Shown: positions 7,922-16,239 of the stretch, piece after piece | How the letters are laid out: each line of letters opens with the position of its first letter | Position numbering within the stretch: position 1 is the stretch's first letter | NCBI RefSeq assembly: GCF_006874585.1 | Contig: NZ_CP029766.1 | Location: forward strand, 1-64,000 | Direction: 5' to 3' | Origin: Sphingomonas sp. IC081 | Lineage (GTDB): Bacteria > Pseudomonadota > Alphaproteobacteria > Sphingomonadales > Sphingomonadaceae | Length of the DNA stretch: 64,000 nt | Notes under the pieces: generated by a model | Told to the model about the DNA's origin: nothing | What the model saw: only the letters and a program-made list of their open reading frames with translations | Databases searched by the model: none | Made by a program: the position numbers and the translations under genes

Positions 7922-8690
7922 CCCCGCGAGCGCCGCGGTCGTCGTCATGCTGCGCAGCCTCAAGATGTTCGGCATGGCTCAGGCCGCCGACGAACTGATC
8001 GAGCAGGGCGCGCCTGCCTTCGATGCTGCCGTGCCGATGCTCGCTGGACTCCTGAAGGCAGAGATGGCCGAACGCGAGGTCAGGTCCATCGCCTATCAAA
8101 TCAAGGCGGCCCGCTTCCCGGCCTATAAGGATCTGGCTGGCTTTGACTTTGCTGCCAGCGAGATCAACGAAGCCCTCGTCCGCCAGCTTCATCAGGGCGA
8201 CTTCATGGAAAACGCCGACAATGTCGTGCTGATTGGCGGGCCCGGAACCGGCAAGAGCCATATCGCAACTGCGCTGGGCGTCCAGGCCGTCGAGCATCAC
8301 CGCAAGAAGGTCCGCTTCTTCTCCACGGTCGATTTGGTCAATGCGCTTGAGCAGGAAAAGACCATGAACCGATCCGGCCAGCTGGCAGAACGCCTGCTAC
8401 GTCTCGACCTGCTCATCCTCGACGAGCTGGGTTATCTGCCCTTCAGCCCATCGGGCGGAGCCATGCTCTTCCATCTGCTCAGCAAGCTGTACGAGCGCAC
8501 CAGCGTCGTCATCACCACCAACCTAAGCTTCAGCGAATGGGCTGGCGTGTTCGGCGATGCCAAGATGACCACCGCGTTGCTCGATCGGCTAACCCACCAC
8601 TGCCACATCCTGGAAACCGGAAACGACAGCTTCCGCTTCCGTGCCAGCACCGCTGCGCCAAAAGCCAGAAAGGAGAAGCCAGCATCTTGA
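7911..8690 (+). CDS. istB: IS21-family helper ATPase IstB
   Basis: A protein of 259 residues of the DnaC-like AAA+ group. Walker A is GGPGTGKSHIA near residue 106 and Walker B is LLILDELGYLPF. IstB dimers bend DNA and direct IstA to targets. Length and motifs are those of an intact gene, so the element could be active. The start overlaps the end of istA. Confidence 0.93.
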   Translation: MRHDPASAAVVVMLRSLKMFGMAQAADELIEQGAPAFDAAVPMLAGLLKAEMAEREVRSIAYQIKAARFPAYKDLAGFDFAASEINEALVRQLHQGDFMENADNVVLIGGPGTGKSHIATALGVQAVEHHRKKVRFFSTVDLVNALEQEKTMNRSGQLAERLLRLDLLILDELGYLPFSPSGGAMLFHLLSKLYERTSVVITTNLSFSEWAGVFGDAKMTTALLDRLTHHCHILETGNDSFRFRASTAAPKARKEKPAS

Positions 8691-8780
8691 ACCTGCCAGG
8701 ATACGGCAGCACATAACCCATACCCACCCGGGTCAATTCTCAATGGAAACCCCGGGTCACATCTCAGTGGCAATCAACAC

Positions 8781-8885
8781 TATGCCCATCTGCGGGAGCG
8801 CTACGATGCGCAGGCGCGTGCGAAAGACCAATTTGGCCGATTTTCGTCTTGGAAGGGCCAATCTGGGCCTTCCACACAGCTGTAA
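8781..8885 (+). pseudogene. Possible 3' remnant of an unknown gene, cut by the IS21-family element
   Basis: A frame emerging from the right terminal repeat runs for about 34 codons to a TAA (YAHLRERYDAQARAKDQFG and onward). The start of this gene would have been removed by the insertion. The residues look like real coding sequence but I cannot name the family. Confidence 0.3.
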
Positions 8886-9019
8886 TACCCCAATGCGCCG
8901 AATTTTGCTCTGAGAAGCCCGCAGGGCGTGTTTATAGCGTTGGCATACCTTGGCCTACCCGATGCCTGTTTTAGCGCTGTAGAGTCCGTTTCTGACGACT
9001 TATTTATTTTCACGTTATA

Positions 9020-9645
9020 TCAATTAGTTGGAACAGGATTTGCGGAATTCGACGTGCGAAGTCGCCCAATGCGATCCTCGAACTCGGCCATTTCGGCATC
9101 AAACGCGGCCAGGAACGAATCGAGCGCAGGCGAGGGGGCCGGTGGCAGGTGTGGGCGTCCGCGCGCGGGGGCAATCAGGCCGAGCGCCAGCGCGACGTCG
9201 CGCGTCACATAGGAACGCCAGGTGCCGCGCCCGGATGTCTCCACGAGCAGGCCGAGACGGGTGGCGCGGGTCAGCAGCTTGCCCGCACCCGAGATGGTGA
9301 GAGCGAGCAGGGGCGCTAGTGAGCGCGCGGCAAGGCAGGGGCGGGTCAGCGCGATGCGTCCCAGGTCGGCGAGCTTGCCGGGACGATGTTCTGTACTGAT
9401 TGTCGCCGCACTGCGCCGGACGCCATCCTCGAGCCGTTCGAGCCGGGCAAGCCCGTCCTCGGCCGAGCGACTGAGCTGCTTGAGCAGCCGCTTGAGCAGC
9501 GCGGGGCGGGCATCGAGCGCGAAGCGCTGGCCGGGATCGCCTGCGACCAGGCAGGGCAGGGTGTTTGTCGTGATCCCCATGCGCCGCAGCAGCACCGGGA
9601 ATGCCAGCCAGGGCGCGGCCGTCCGGTCGCTGCGCGCCCAACTGT
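9020..9645 (-). pseudogene. 3' part of a helix-turn-helix partner gene split by the TniABQ transposon
   Basis: Minus-strand frame carrying the C-terminal 206 residues of a protein whose first 138 residues are encoded at 15709-16122. Removing the transposon and one copy of ACTGT joins them in frame as ...TLLDS-WARSDRTAAPW..., giving 344 residues. This part contains LAFPVLLRRMGI and, near the end, a winged-helix-like element (ISGAGKLLTRATRLGLLV, GRGTWRSYV). It resembles the intact 327-residue gene at 13284-14267 in these elements. In the intact state it would be divergent from the tyrosine recombinase gene at 16240. Confidence 0.8.
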
Positions 9646-9670
9646 TGTGACGCGAAAAAATTTACGACAT
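9646..9670 (+). repeat. Left terminal inverted repeat of the TniABQ transposon
   Basis: Starts TGTGACGCG and ends ACGACAT. It pairs with 15684-15708. Two further TTGTGAC/TTGTCAC-like motifs occur at about 9684 and 9732 and may be internal TniA sites. TSD ACTGT lies immediately to the left. Confidence 0.8.
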
Positions 9671-9807
9671 TCAAAGTATATTGTTGTGACTACGTGATAA
9701 AATGGCCTTCCGAGGGCGGAAATGCTTGTCACATGAAAAATGGCGCTATCTGCCGCGGTCAAAGTAGGCGACAGTAAGGGTGGCCAGAAAACGCCGGGAT
9801 TCTCCCG

Positions 9808-11475
9808 ATGATCGAACGCAAGCCGCCAAGAACAGCCAAGCTATCGGAAACCGCGCTGAAGCGGGGTGTGGACCTCTATCAAATCTTCCGAAAATCCGTG
9901 CCGCTGGATGAACCGCTGACCGCCGCGGCCGTGTCTGCGATCTCCAGCGAAACCGGCCTGGGTGCACGCCGGATCCGCGAGTTGGCACGGCGTTATCGCC
10001 ATAAGCCGATTGCCGAGAGCTTGGCCTCATGGCCGCGAGGCCCAAAGCCGGGAAGTCGTCATGTGTCAGCGGAGATCCTCGAGGCGATCGACGGCCTGTT
10101 TGAGGAACTTGTCCTGACAAAGGTGCCGCTCAGCGTTCGGGAGGCGGCTCAGCAGGTTCGCTATTTGCTGATTGCGGACGATGGCGACTATGGCTTCGAT
10201 CCGGGGATCGTGCCGAGCTTTCGGACGATCGAGCGGATGATCAACGAAATCAGCGAGCCGCAGAAGGCGCGCTTCATGGGTTCAAAGCGACGGACAGCTC
10301 ACGAGGCGCATCCGGGCGAATATCAGAGCGATGGCTTGCTCGATGTCGTGCAAATGGATCACACGCCGGCCGACGTCATGCTCGTCGACAGCGTGCACCG
10401 TGTCGCTCTGGGCCGACCGTGGGTGACTTTGCTCATCGACGTTTGGAGCCGCTGCATTCTGGGCTTCTACGTGAGTTTTGGGGCACCCTCGATTTTTCGC
10501 TGCGGTCGGGCCATCGCCAATGCCTTGCTACCGAAGCAACCGCTTCTCGACAGCCTGGGTCTCGACATCGACTATCCGATGCATGGCTTTTTCAAGAAGT
10601 TACATGCCGATCACGCCGGCGCCCATCGCGCGGAAGCATTTCGAAGCGCGTGCCAGACTTATGGAATTGATCCCGACGTGCGGCCGCGTGGCCCCGCACA
10701 CTTTGGCACGCACATCGAACGATTGATCGGCACCATGGTCCGGAAAATGCGGCTGTTGCCGGGGGCGACTGGAGGCAATGTCACGGCGCGAGACGGGTAC
10801 GATTCGGAAGCGGAAGCCGCGATGACGCTTGATGAGTTTGATCGGTGGCTCCTTCGGGAGATTTGCCGCTATCACCACACGCCGCATGACGGCCTGGGCC
10901 AAATTGCACCTGCGCAAATGTGGGCCATGGGCGCCCAGAGCCACGGACCGCTGATGCCCCCCGGCGTCGATGTCGAGCAGCTGACGCGTCGATTTTTGCC
11001 GTGGGTGGAGCGGACGGTGCAATCAGGCGGCGTGAAGATCGATCACATCCGGTATTGGCATGAAAGCTTTGCACGGCGCCTGGGTCTCAAGATCATGATC
11101 CATTATGACGAGAGGACCATTCAGGCGGTCTACCCCGAGATCGATGGCGTGCTCCTCTCGGCAGGGGTGGTGGGATCCTACCCCAACGTGACAAAGCCCG
11201 AGTGGGATGTCGTTGTCGCTGCCCGGCGCCAGGCAGGAACGGCGTATCAACTTGCTGGCGGGCAAGCAGAAATTGCCCGATTAGTGCATGCCAATCGGCA
11301 GGAAGTCCTCAATGCCAAGGGCCGGACACGGCGATTGCGAGAGGAACGCAAGCGGCAAGAACGCGAAGGCATTTCGCACGCCAGACCGCCGGCAGAACCC
11401 GAGGTTTCACCAGAATCCAGCTGGGTGTCGGTGGCTGACCTCCATGATGAAGGGTGGCTCCAATGGAGGGAATAG
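9808..11475 (+). CDS. tniA: TniA-type DDE transposase
   Basis: A protein of 555 residues. The integrase core shows VVQMDHTPADV (Asp184), KLHADHAG (Asp268) and HIERLIGTMV (Glu304), giving a DD(35)E triad as in TniA/TnsB/MuA-type enzymes. N-terminal residues 1-110 carry helix-turn-helix regions that would bind the terminal repeats. It cuts and joins transposon ends together with TniB and TniQ. The three genes are tightly spaced and overlapping, so they are co-transcribed. Length is normal and no disruption is seen. Confidence 0.92.
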   Translation: MIERKPPRTAKLSETALKRGVDLYQIFRKSVPLDEPLTAAAVSAISSETGLGARRIRELARRYRHKPIAESLASWPRGPKPGSRHVSAEILEAIDGLFEELVLTKVPLSVREAAQQVRYLLIADDGDYGFDPGIVPSFRTIERMINEISEPQKARFMGSKRRTAHEAHPGEYQSDGLLDVVQMDHTPADVMLVDSVHRVALGRPWVTLLIDVWSRCILGFYVSFGAPSIFRCGRAIANALLPKQPLLDSLGLDIDYPMHGFFKKLHADHAGAHRAEAFRSACQTYGIDPDVRPRGPAHFGTHIERLIGTMVRKMRLLPGATGGNVTARDGYDSEAEAAMTLDEFDRWLLREICRYHHTPHDGLGQIAPAQMWAMGAQSHGPLMPPGVDVEQLTRRFLPWVERTVQSGGVKIDHIRYWHESFARRLGLKIMIHYDERTIQAVYPEIDGVLLSAGVVGSYPNVTKPEWDVVVAARRQAGTAYQLAGGQAEIARLVHANRQEVLNAKGRTRRLREERKRQEREGISHARPPAEPEVSPESSWVSVADLHDEGWLQWRE

Positions 11476-12290
11476 ATCCTGCGCAGCCGAAATTGCCGTT
11501 CTGGATTGACTTCAAAGAGGCGCGTCAGGCTGTCAATACGCTGGTTGGGGTCGCGCATGATGAACCGGATGAGCGGCCGCCTGTCATCATCCTCGTTGGC
11601 CAATCAGGTATGGGGAAAACCTCGATTTTGCGGGAGGCGAAACGGCGCATTGACCTAAATTTTCCCCAACCTCCTGGCTGGAACGATGCAAGGTATACGC
11701 CGATGCTGCGGACAGTGATCCCCGCAAGCCCAACCTCGCTGAAGATCAATTTGACGCTGCTCTGGAAGCAGGGCTGGCCGATCACCACCAGCATCCATCG
11801 CATCGCCGATCTGAAAGTTGTCGAATTGCTCGGTCGGCAGCGCACCAGGTTGGTGGCGGTCGACAACGTTCACGCGATCCTCACTGCTGGCGGCAAGGCG
11901 CGACGCGATACGCTTGATGCCTTTCGGTTCCTGATGAGCGAGGGTAATGTGCCGATGGTGGTTGCAGGCCTTGATGTCGCGGCGGATATTTTTGCCGAGG
12001 ATGTTGAACTTGCCTATCGTTCCATCATCCTGAAACTGAAGCTCTGGCCACCGGGAGAGCCATCGCAGCAGCTGATTCAGGCCCTCGCTCGCGGTATGCA
12101 TATGATTGAACCGGATCGATTTTTTGAGCCTGACACGGCCGAGTTTATCTGGCGGCACAGTCGTGGTGTAACCGGGAATTTCAAACGCCTCCTGCACTGG
12201 GGTGGCAAGATTGCGAAAGAGGATGGTCGCCAGCGGGTCGAGTTTGATGATTTACGTGCCGCGGCGGCGATGCTCCCGGCTCTGGCTTGA
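11463..12290 (+). CDS. tniB: TniB-type AAA ATPase
   Basis: About 275 residues. Walker A is ILVGQSGMGKTSIL near residue 50, and LVAVDNVHAIL is the Walker B-like region. The start was placed at ATG 11463 because AAGGGTGG lies 5 bases before it; it overlaps the end of tniA by 13 bases. TniB proteins form ATP-dependent filaments that recruit the transposase to its target. Confidence 0.9.
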   Translation: MEGIDPAQPKLPFWIDFKEARQAVNTLVGVAHDEPDERPPVIILVGQSGMGKTSILREAKRRIDLNFPQPPGWNDARYTPMLRTVIPASPTSLKINLTLLWKQGWPITTSIHRIADLKVVELLGRQRTRLVAVDNVHAILTAGGKARRDTLDAFRFLMSEGNVPMVVAGLDVAADIFAEDVELAYRSIILKLKLWPPGEPSQQLIQALARGMHMIEPDRFFEPDTAEFIWRHSRGVTGNFKRLLHWGGKIAKEDGRQRVEFDDLRAAAAMLPALA

Positions 12291-13345
12291 TGGCTCGTAA
12301 ATGGTCGCCAAACCTCGAGCCCGAGACGCTGGCGTTCCCGATAAAGCCGCGCCGACATGAAGCGTTCGACTCGTGGTTGAACCGTTTGACCGTCGCGCAC
12401 CAGGTGCGCCGGTCACAGCTTTTCCGCCATCTGCAGATCGATCCGGTCTTGGCGAGCCTGGATCTTGCGCGGGGGCAGGGCGGTCTCGATCCTGCACAGC
12501 ATTCCGCCTGCGACGAGATGGTGAAGCGGCTTGCCTGGGCGGTCGAAGTTGATCCCGAGCAGATCATGGCGATGTTTGTCGGGTGCGAGGCGGGTGCGCT
12601 TCTGCCAGGTCCGCATCGCCGTTACGTTTGCGCGCAATGTTGGTACGAGGCGCAGCGGGCAGGTGAACCTTTGATCGTGTGCCGGGAATGGATTTTGCGG
12701 GCGAGTTGGCGATGCCGAAGGCATGGGTTGCCGCTCAGCGACATGCGGACCATTCCGTCGGACGCCAGGGGACGGCAGCTTCAGGCGTTTTTGGCGTATG
12801 CGGGCATACGATCTCGTAAGCTCCTATTGAAAATCAGGCCGAATGCGCACGCGCGTGCGCAAAACAACGCCGTGCTTGATTACCTGATCGCACTCGGCAA
12901 TTGGGAGGGGCTGGCCCCGCCATACCCGGCCTATCAGGTCCGGTTTGCAGCCAATCAATACCATTTCGCGCATGATCGGATCGCGATGCTGGCCCTGGCG
13001 CACAGCTCGCGTTCCTACAGCGCGCGTCGGTTTGAGCGCATGATCGCGGCCAAGCTGCCAGAGCGGCCGCTACCTGGTGGGGGAACCAAACCACCGGTTC
13101 GAGGCGCGTTGCGGCTGCGGACCTGCAGGCCTTCCAAACCCAAATCCACATGGACATGTGACATCTTTGCGCTGTTCGCCGCATACGGCGCGGTGCAACA
13201 GCGCCGGGACAGGGAAAGGGAACTGGCGGTGGTATTCGCGTGCCTCGATCGGTTTCCTCGTCCCGCGATAGCAGCCTGCCAGCCTAGCGATCTGCTTGGT
13301 AGCGCCAATCGGACAGTGCCGGGGGAAACCGGACGGTGCAGATGA
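12290..13345 (+). CDS. tniQ: TniQ-type target-selection protein
   Basis: A protein of 351 residues starting at an ATG that overlaps the tniB stop codon. A zinc-binding stretch near residues 105-140 (YVCAQCWYEAQ, IVCREW, WRCRRHGLPL) is characteristic of TniQ/TnsD-like proteins, which guide TniA-TniB to target sites. The last 20 codons overlap the end of the convergent partner gene. It is likely to be what directed the element into the neighbouring recombinase module. Confidence 0.88.
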   Translation: MARKWSPNLEPETLAFPIKPRRHEAFDSWLNRLTVAHQVRRSQLFRHLQIDPVLASLDLARGQGGLDPAQHSACDEMVKRLAWAVEVDPEQIMAMFVGCEAGALLPGPHRRYVCAQCWYEAQRAGEPLIVCREWILRASWRCRRHGLPLSDMRTIPSDARGRQLQAFLAYAGIRSRKLLLKIRPNAHARAQNNAVLDYLIALGNWEGLAPPYPAYQVRFAANQYHFAHDRIAMLALAHSSRSYSARRFERMIAAKLPERPLPGGGTKPPVRGALRLRTCRPSKPKSTWTCDIFALFAAYGAVQQRRDRERELAVVFACLDRFPRPAIAACQPSDLLGSANRTVPGETGRCR

Positions 13346-14267
13346 AGGGAGCAAAGGGGCCTTGTCCCTGCACGAGGCGCTGGGCCTCCAACTGGCGCAG
13401 CAGCTTGCCGGCTCCCGCCTTGGTCGCAGGGAGCGCGCGGGCCAGTTGCGCGGCGGTCATGCCGCCAAGCCCGAACAGCAGCATCCAGGCGAGTGAGAGC
13501 CGCGAGTTGCTGCGCTGGTTTGCAAATGTGCGCGCGAAGATCTCGGCGGCACGAGACACCTCGACGATGTCGCGCGCGGCGGCGTGCAGGGCTTCGCGCA
13601 GGAAACGCGCCGCATCGTCCCGCTGCTCGTCGGCATGACGGTCTGCACGGAAGAGCCGGCGGCGGACGAGACCGGGGAAGGGCAGGGGGCTTTCGCTCAG
13701 GCCAAAGGCATCGCCGCGTGCGGTGGCGGCGAGGTTGATCGCCCAGCAGGGCGTGCGCGCGGTGGCCGAGAGTGGATCGCGTTCGTCACCGCGCGAGTAG
13801 CGGAACTGTTCGACGAGGTGGAGCAATCGCTCAAGCGGGTCGTCCGGCAACGCGCCGTGCTCGGATCCGGTTCGATCCAGGGCGGCGAACACCGCTTCGA
13901 GATCGTCGCTGCTTGCCGCGACGATCGCCGCGGTCTCGGCCGCCTCGCTTGCCATCGGCGCGATGGCGACAGCGCGGACGAGGCGGATGCCTTCGGGGAG
14001 CGCATTTTCACGCGGGGGGAGGGCGCGTTCGAGGAGGACGAGGAAGGCATCGCGCTCGGCGCTGCACTCGGCGCCGACGAGCGTACGCCCAAGCGTAATC
14101 GCGCGGTCGTCGCGGTACTGCGCCCAGGCGCGCGCAAGTGTGCGCAGCGCGAGCGAACGGCGCATTTGTGCGGAATAGAGCGAAGGCGAGCCGACGAGCA
14201 CACGCGCCAGCGCATCGACCTGGCCGATCCCGAAGGCGATTTGTGTGGCTCCGGTAGGGCTGTTCAA
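13284..14267 (-). CDS. Uncharacterised helix-turn-helix partner of a tyrosine recombinase (transposon cargo)
   Basis: A protein of 327 residues, largely helical and Ala/Arg/Glu-rich, with a winged-helix-like region at the C terminus (LGGMTAAQLARALPATKAG and GKLLRQLEAQRLV). It shares an LPFP-L-RR element, a leucine-rich helical block and the GAGKLL helix with the split gene at 9020-9645/15709-16122, so the two look like distant homologues. It is transcribed away from the tyrosine recombinase gene at 14481, with a 213-bp gap holding a perfect dyad. The layout recalls TnpT-TnpS of Tn4651, where both proteins resolve cointegrates at a site between the genes, but homology to TnpT is not claimed. 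Confidence 0.7.
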   Translation of the reverse strand: MNSPTGATQIAFGIGQVDALARVLVGSPSLYSAQMRRSLALRTLARAWAQYRDDRAITLGRTLVGAECSAERDAFLVLLERALPPRENALPEGIRLVRAVAIAPMASEAAETAAIVAASSDDLEAVFAALDRTGSEHGALPDDPLERLLHLVEQFRYSRGDERDPLSATARTPCWAINLAATARGDAFGLSESPLPFPGLVRRRLFRADRHADEQRDDAARFLREALHAAARDIVEVSRAAEIFARTFANQRSNSRLSLAWMLLFGLGGMTAAQLARALPATKAGAGKLLRQLEAQRLVQGQGPFAPFICTVRFPPALSDWRYQADR

Positions 14268-14393
14268 GGCGCTCTCTCCTGCGGCGGCGAACCGCTGATC
14301 GAGCTAGCCCCAGCGCCCCCGATGGTCAATCGCAGAGTTTACCAAATTGCCAATTCAGTATCCCACGATTGCACATACTATTTACCGGAATTT

Positions 14394-14412
14394 CCATAAT
14401 CGTACATTATGG
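14394..14412. promoter_or_regulatory. Dyad between the partner and recombinase genes (candidate recombination core or operator)
   Basis: CCATAAT and ATTATGG are perfect 7-bp arms separated by CGTAC, and the symmetry extends imperfectly outward. Other TTTACC motifs lie at about 14337 and 14381. The spacing resembles a tyrosine-recombinase core site; it could instead be a promoter operator. Confidence 0.5.
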
Positions 14413-14480
14413 TAAGTTCAATGTTGCCGAAACGACCGATTTTGCCCAAAAAGACCCGGTGAAACCCGCAGGAAACACCG

Positions 14481-15629
14481 ATGTTCGCCGCACCTGATCC
14501 GCCGTTCCCGTCTGCGGTCGAGCTGGTGCTGCAGCGATTTGCGCCGCTGGTCGATGCACGCGGCGCCAGCGCGATCGGGTTCGAGGCTGCGGTCAAGGCG
14601 ATGGCGCCGGCGACCAAGGCGGCGATCACCGCCGATCTCAAGTGCTACCTCGCTTGGTGCACAAGGCGTCGGCCGGTTGTCATGGCGGTCCCCGCCGAGC
14701 CGGAGACCTTGGTTCACTACCTAAACTGGCTGGCCAAGGGTTCGGACACGCGGCGCCCTGCGAAGCCCGCCACGCTGGCGCGTCGGATCGCCAGCATCGC
14801 CCGCGTCCACCGTATCCTCGGCTTCGGCGAAAAGGAGGCGCTGCCGACCCAGGCGGGAATGGTGCGCGATACCTTGAAGGGAATCCGTCGCGACAAGCGG
14901 CAACGCCAGCGACAGGCTGCGCCACTCCGGCTTGGTGAAGAGATGGCCGAAGGGCAGGGGGCTCCCGAAGGGGTGACGATCAAGGCGCTGCTCGCGTCGT
15001 GCGGCTCCGACACTATCGGTTTGCGTGACGCGGCGCTGATCAGCCTTGCCTATGACGCCGGCTTGCGGGTCTCTGAGTTGGTTGGCACCCAGGTCGCTGA
15101 TCTGCGGCAGGTCGGCGACGGCAGCGGCCGGCTCGATATCGCTTACTCCAAGACTGACCAATTGGGGGAGGGGGCCAAGGCCTGGCTGTCGCCCGACACC
15201 ATGGCGCGCGTGTCGGCCTGGTTATTGGCAAGTGGCCTTAGCGAAGGCCCGGTGTTCAGGCGGATCAATGTTCTGACCAGTCCGCCCGATGCTGCCGGAC
15301 AGCAGATCGTGCGGCACTACATTGGTGCCAAGCCGCTGACCCGCCAAGGGGTAGTCGCCCTCCTTCGCCGACGGGTGCTCGAGGCTGTAGATCTCGGCCA
15401 CGTCGAGTTCGAACCTGGAATGGAGGGAGACGCGGTGCGCGGTCTGAGCGCTCATTCGTTCCGGGTCGGGCTGACCCAGGATCTTTTCGCGGCCGGGGAG
15501 GATGGCGCGGGAATAGCATTGGCGCTGCGGTGGTCTTCTCCCACCACCGCGCTGCGCTACGCGCGCGAGCTCGCCGTTGGGAGCAATGCGGCGGCGCGAG
15601 TGCTTGGGAAGATGCGAGGCGCTGCCTGA
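14481..15629 (+). CDS. Tyrosine recombinase (transposon cargo)
   Basis: A protein of 382 residues. The catalytic domain has AYDAGLRVSELVG (first Arg), YSKTDQLGEG (Lys region), LSAHSFRVGLTQD (His-x-x-Arg), LALRWSS and TALRYARELA (nucleophile Tyr), so all key residues are present. AGGAA precedes the ATG at a suitable distance. It is the only site-specific recombinase inside the TniABQ transposon and therefore a candidate to resolve its cointegrates in place of a serine resolvase. The second recombinase at 16240 has the same motif layout and is probably a paralogue. Confidence 0.9.
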   Translation: MFAAPDPPFPSAVELVLQRFAPLVDARGASAIGFEAAVKAMAPATKAAITADLKCYLAWCTRRRPVVMAVPAEPETLVHYLNWLAKGSDTRRPAKPATLARRIASIARVHRILGFGEKEALPTQAGMVRDTLKGIRRDKRQRQRQAAPLRLGEEMAEGQGAPEGVTIKALLASCGSDTIGLRDAALISLAYDAGLRVSELVGTQVADLRQVGDGSGRLDIAYSKTDQLGEGAKAWLSPDTMARVSAWLLASGLSEGPVFRRINVLTSPPDAAGQQIVRHYIGAKPLTRQGVVALLRRRVLEAVDLGHVEFEPGMEGDAVRGLSAHSFRVGLTQDLFAAGEDGAGIALALRWSSPTTALRYARELAVGSNAAARVLGKMRGAA

Positions 15630-15639
15630 GCTTCCTGCG

Positions 15640-15708
15640 ATGTCGTCAATTTTGGCACTGAAGCGGTTAGAGGTGTTGCGACATTGACGTCAACTTTGGC
15701 GCATCACA
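15640..15708 (-). repeat. Right end repeats of the TniABQ transposon
   Basis: The terminal repeat is at 15684-15708, and a second copy of the TTGACG/GCCAAA-type motif is at 15640-15661. Both share GTCAA-TTTGGC with the left end in inverted orientation. TSD ACTGT follows at 15709-15713. Confidence 0.78.
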
Positions 15709-16122
15709 ACTGTCGAGCAACGTCAGCGCGCGGACGAGGGCAGGGGCTGCGTCCCAGTCTGCTGGGGGATCGAAGGTGAAGGGCAAGTCTTCGCGCCAGT
15801 GCCGCCCGGCCTTCTCGGCGAGTTGGGTCAGCCAGGGGGCAAAGGCGCCGAAAGGATCACCCGCCGTTTCGAGGCGAGGCCGCCCGGCAAGCTGAAGACC
15901 GCATTGCCAGGAAATAATATCGATTTCTTCGATTTCGAGATGCTGCAGGCTAAGCGCTTTGGCATAGCCGTTCCAGCTGGCGCGCAGACGCCAGGCCGGA
16001 GCGAGCGCAGTCGCGGAAATCCGGGCATCAAGCCGCCCGATCGCACCGCTGGCGTCGGCGAGTGCGCTCACCAGATCGGGCGTCCAGGCGAGCGCGCAGA
16101 GGGGCGGGAGAGGGCGGTTCAC
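15709..16122 (-). pseudogene. 5' part of the split helix-turn-helix partner gene
   Basis: This encodes the first 138 residues, from MNRPLPPLCALAW to ALTLLDS; after that the frame enters the transposon end and stops after 13 foreign codons. The sequence SALADASGAIGRLDARI resembles the N terminus of Fic/DUF4172-like and related plasmid proteins, but there is no Fic motif later. It is divergent from the recombinase gene at 16240 with a 117-bp gap, repeating the layout of the cargo pair at 13284-15629. Confidence 0.78.
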
Positions 16123-16239
16123 GGATCAATAATAGACGTAAACCCACCTTTCAGTCCACATGGATGGCATACTAGTGTTGATAATGGCTGCTTATCGTGC
16201 CCCTATACATTGAAGAATCGTCCGGTTATCGTCGCGTAC

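Larger units (their letters stand above)
6291..8779 (+). mobile_element. IS21-family insertion sequence (istA-istB)
   Basis: About 2.5 kb bounded by inverted repeats that begin TGTTGATTGCCACTGAGATG on the left and match the reverse complement on the right, continuing through TGTGACCCGGGG. A second inner repeat, CCATTGAGAATTGACCC, occurs at both ends. Ends of the form TG...CA and two overlapping genes for an integrase-like transposase and an AAA ATPase are diagnostic of IS21. No 4-8 bp target duplication is visible, and the ten bases just outside each end are themselves nearly inverted repeats. Confidence 0.88.
9646..15708 (+). mobile_element. TniABQ (Tn7/Tn5053-superfamily) transposon with a tyrosine recombinase module
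   Basis: A 6063-bp element. The left end begins TGTGACGCGAAAAAA and the right end, read inward, TGTGATGCGCCAAAG; 18 of the 25 terminal bases agree. A further copy of the end sequence lies at 15640-15661, as expected for multiple TniA-binding sites. The direct repeat ACTGT flanks it at 9641-9645 and 15709-15713, the 5-bp duplication typical of this superfamily. It encodes TniA, TniB and TniQ, then a helix-turn-helix partner gene and a divergent tyrosine recombinase, but no serine resolvase TniR. Confidence 0.88.

Noticed and set aside
13584..14399. 271-codon plus-strand frame opposite the 327-residue partner gene
   Set aside because: No recognisable motif, while the minus-strand protein shares features with a second gene in the window.
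9646..15708. CRISPR-associated transposon
   Set aside because: TniA, TniB and TniQ are present, but no Cas12k or Cascade gene and no CRISPR repeat exists in or near the element.
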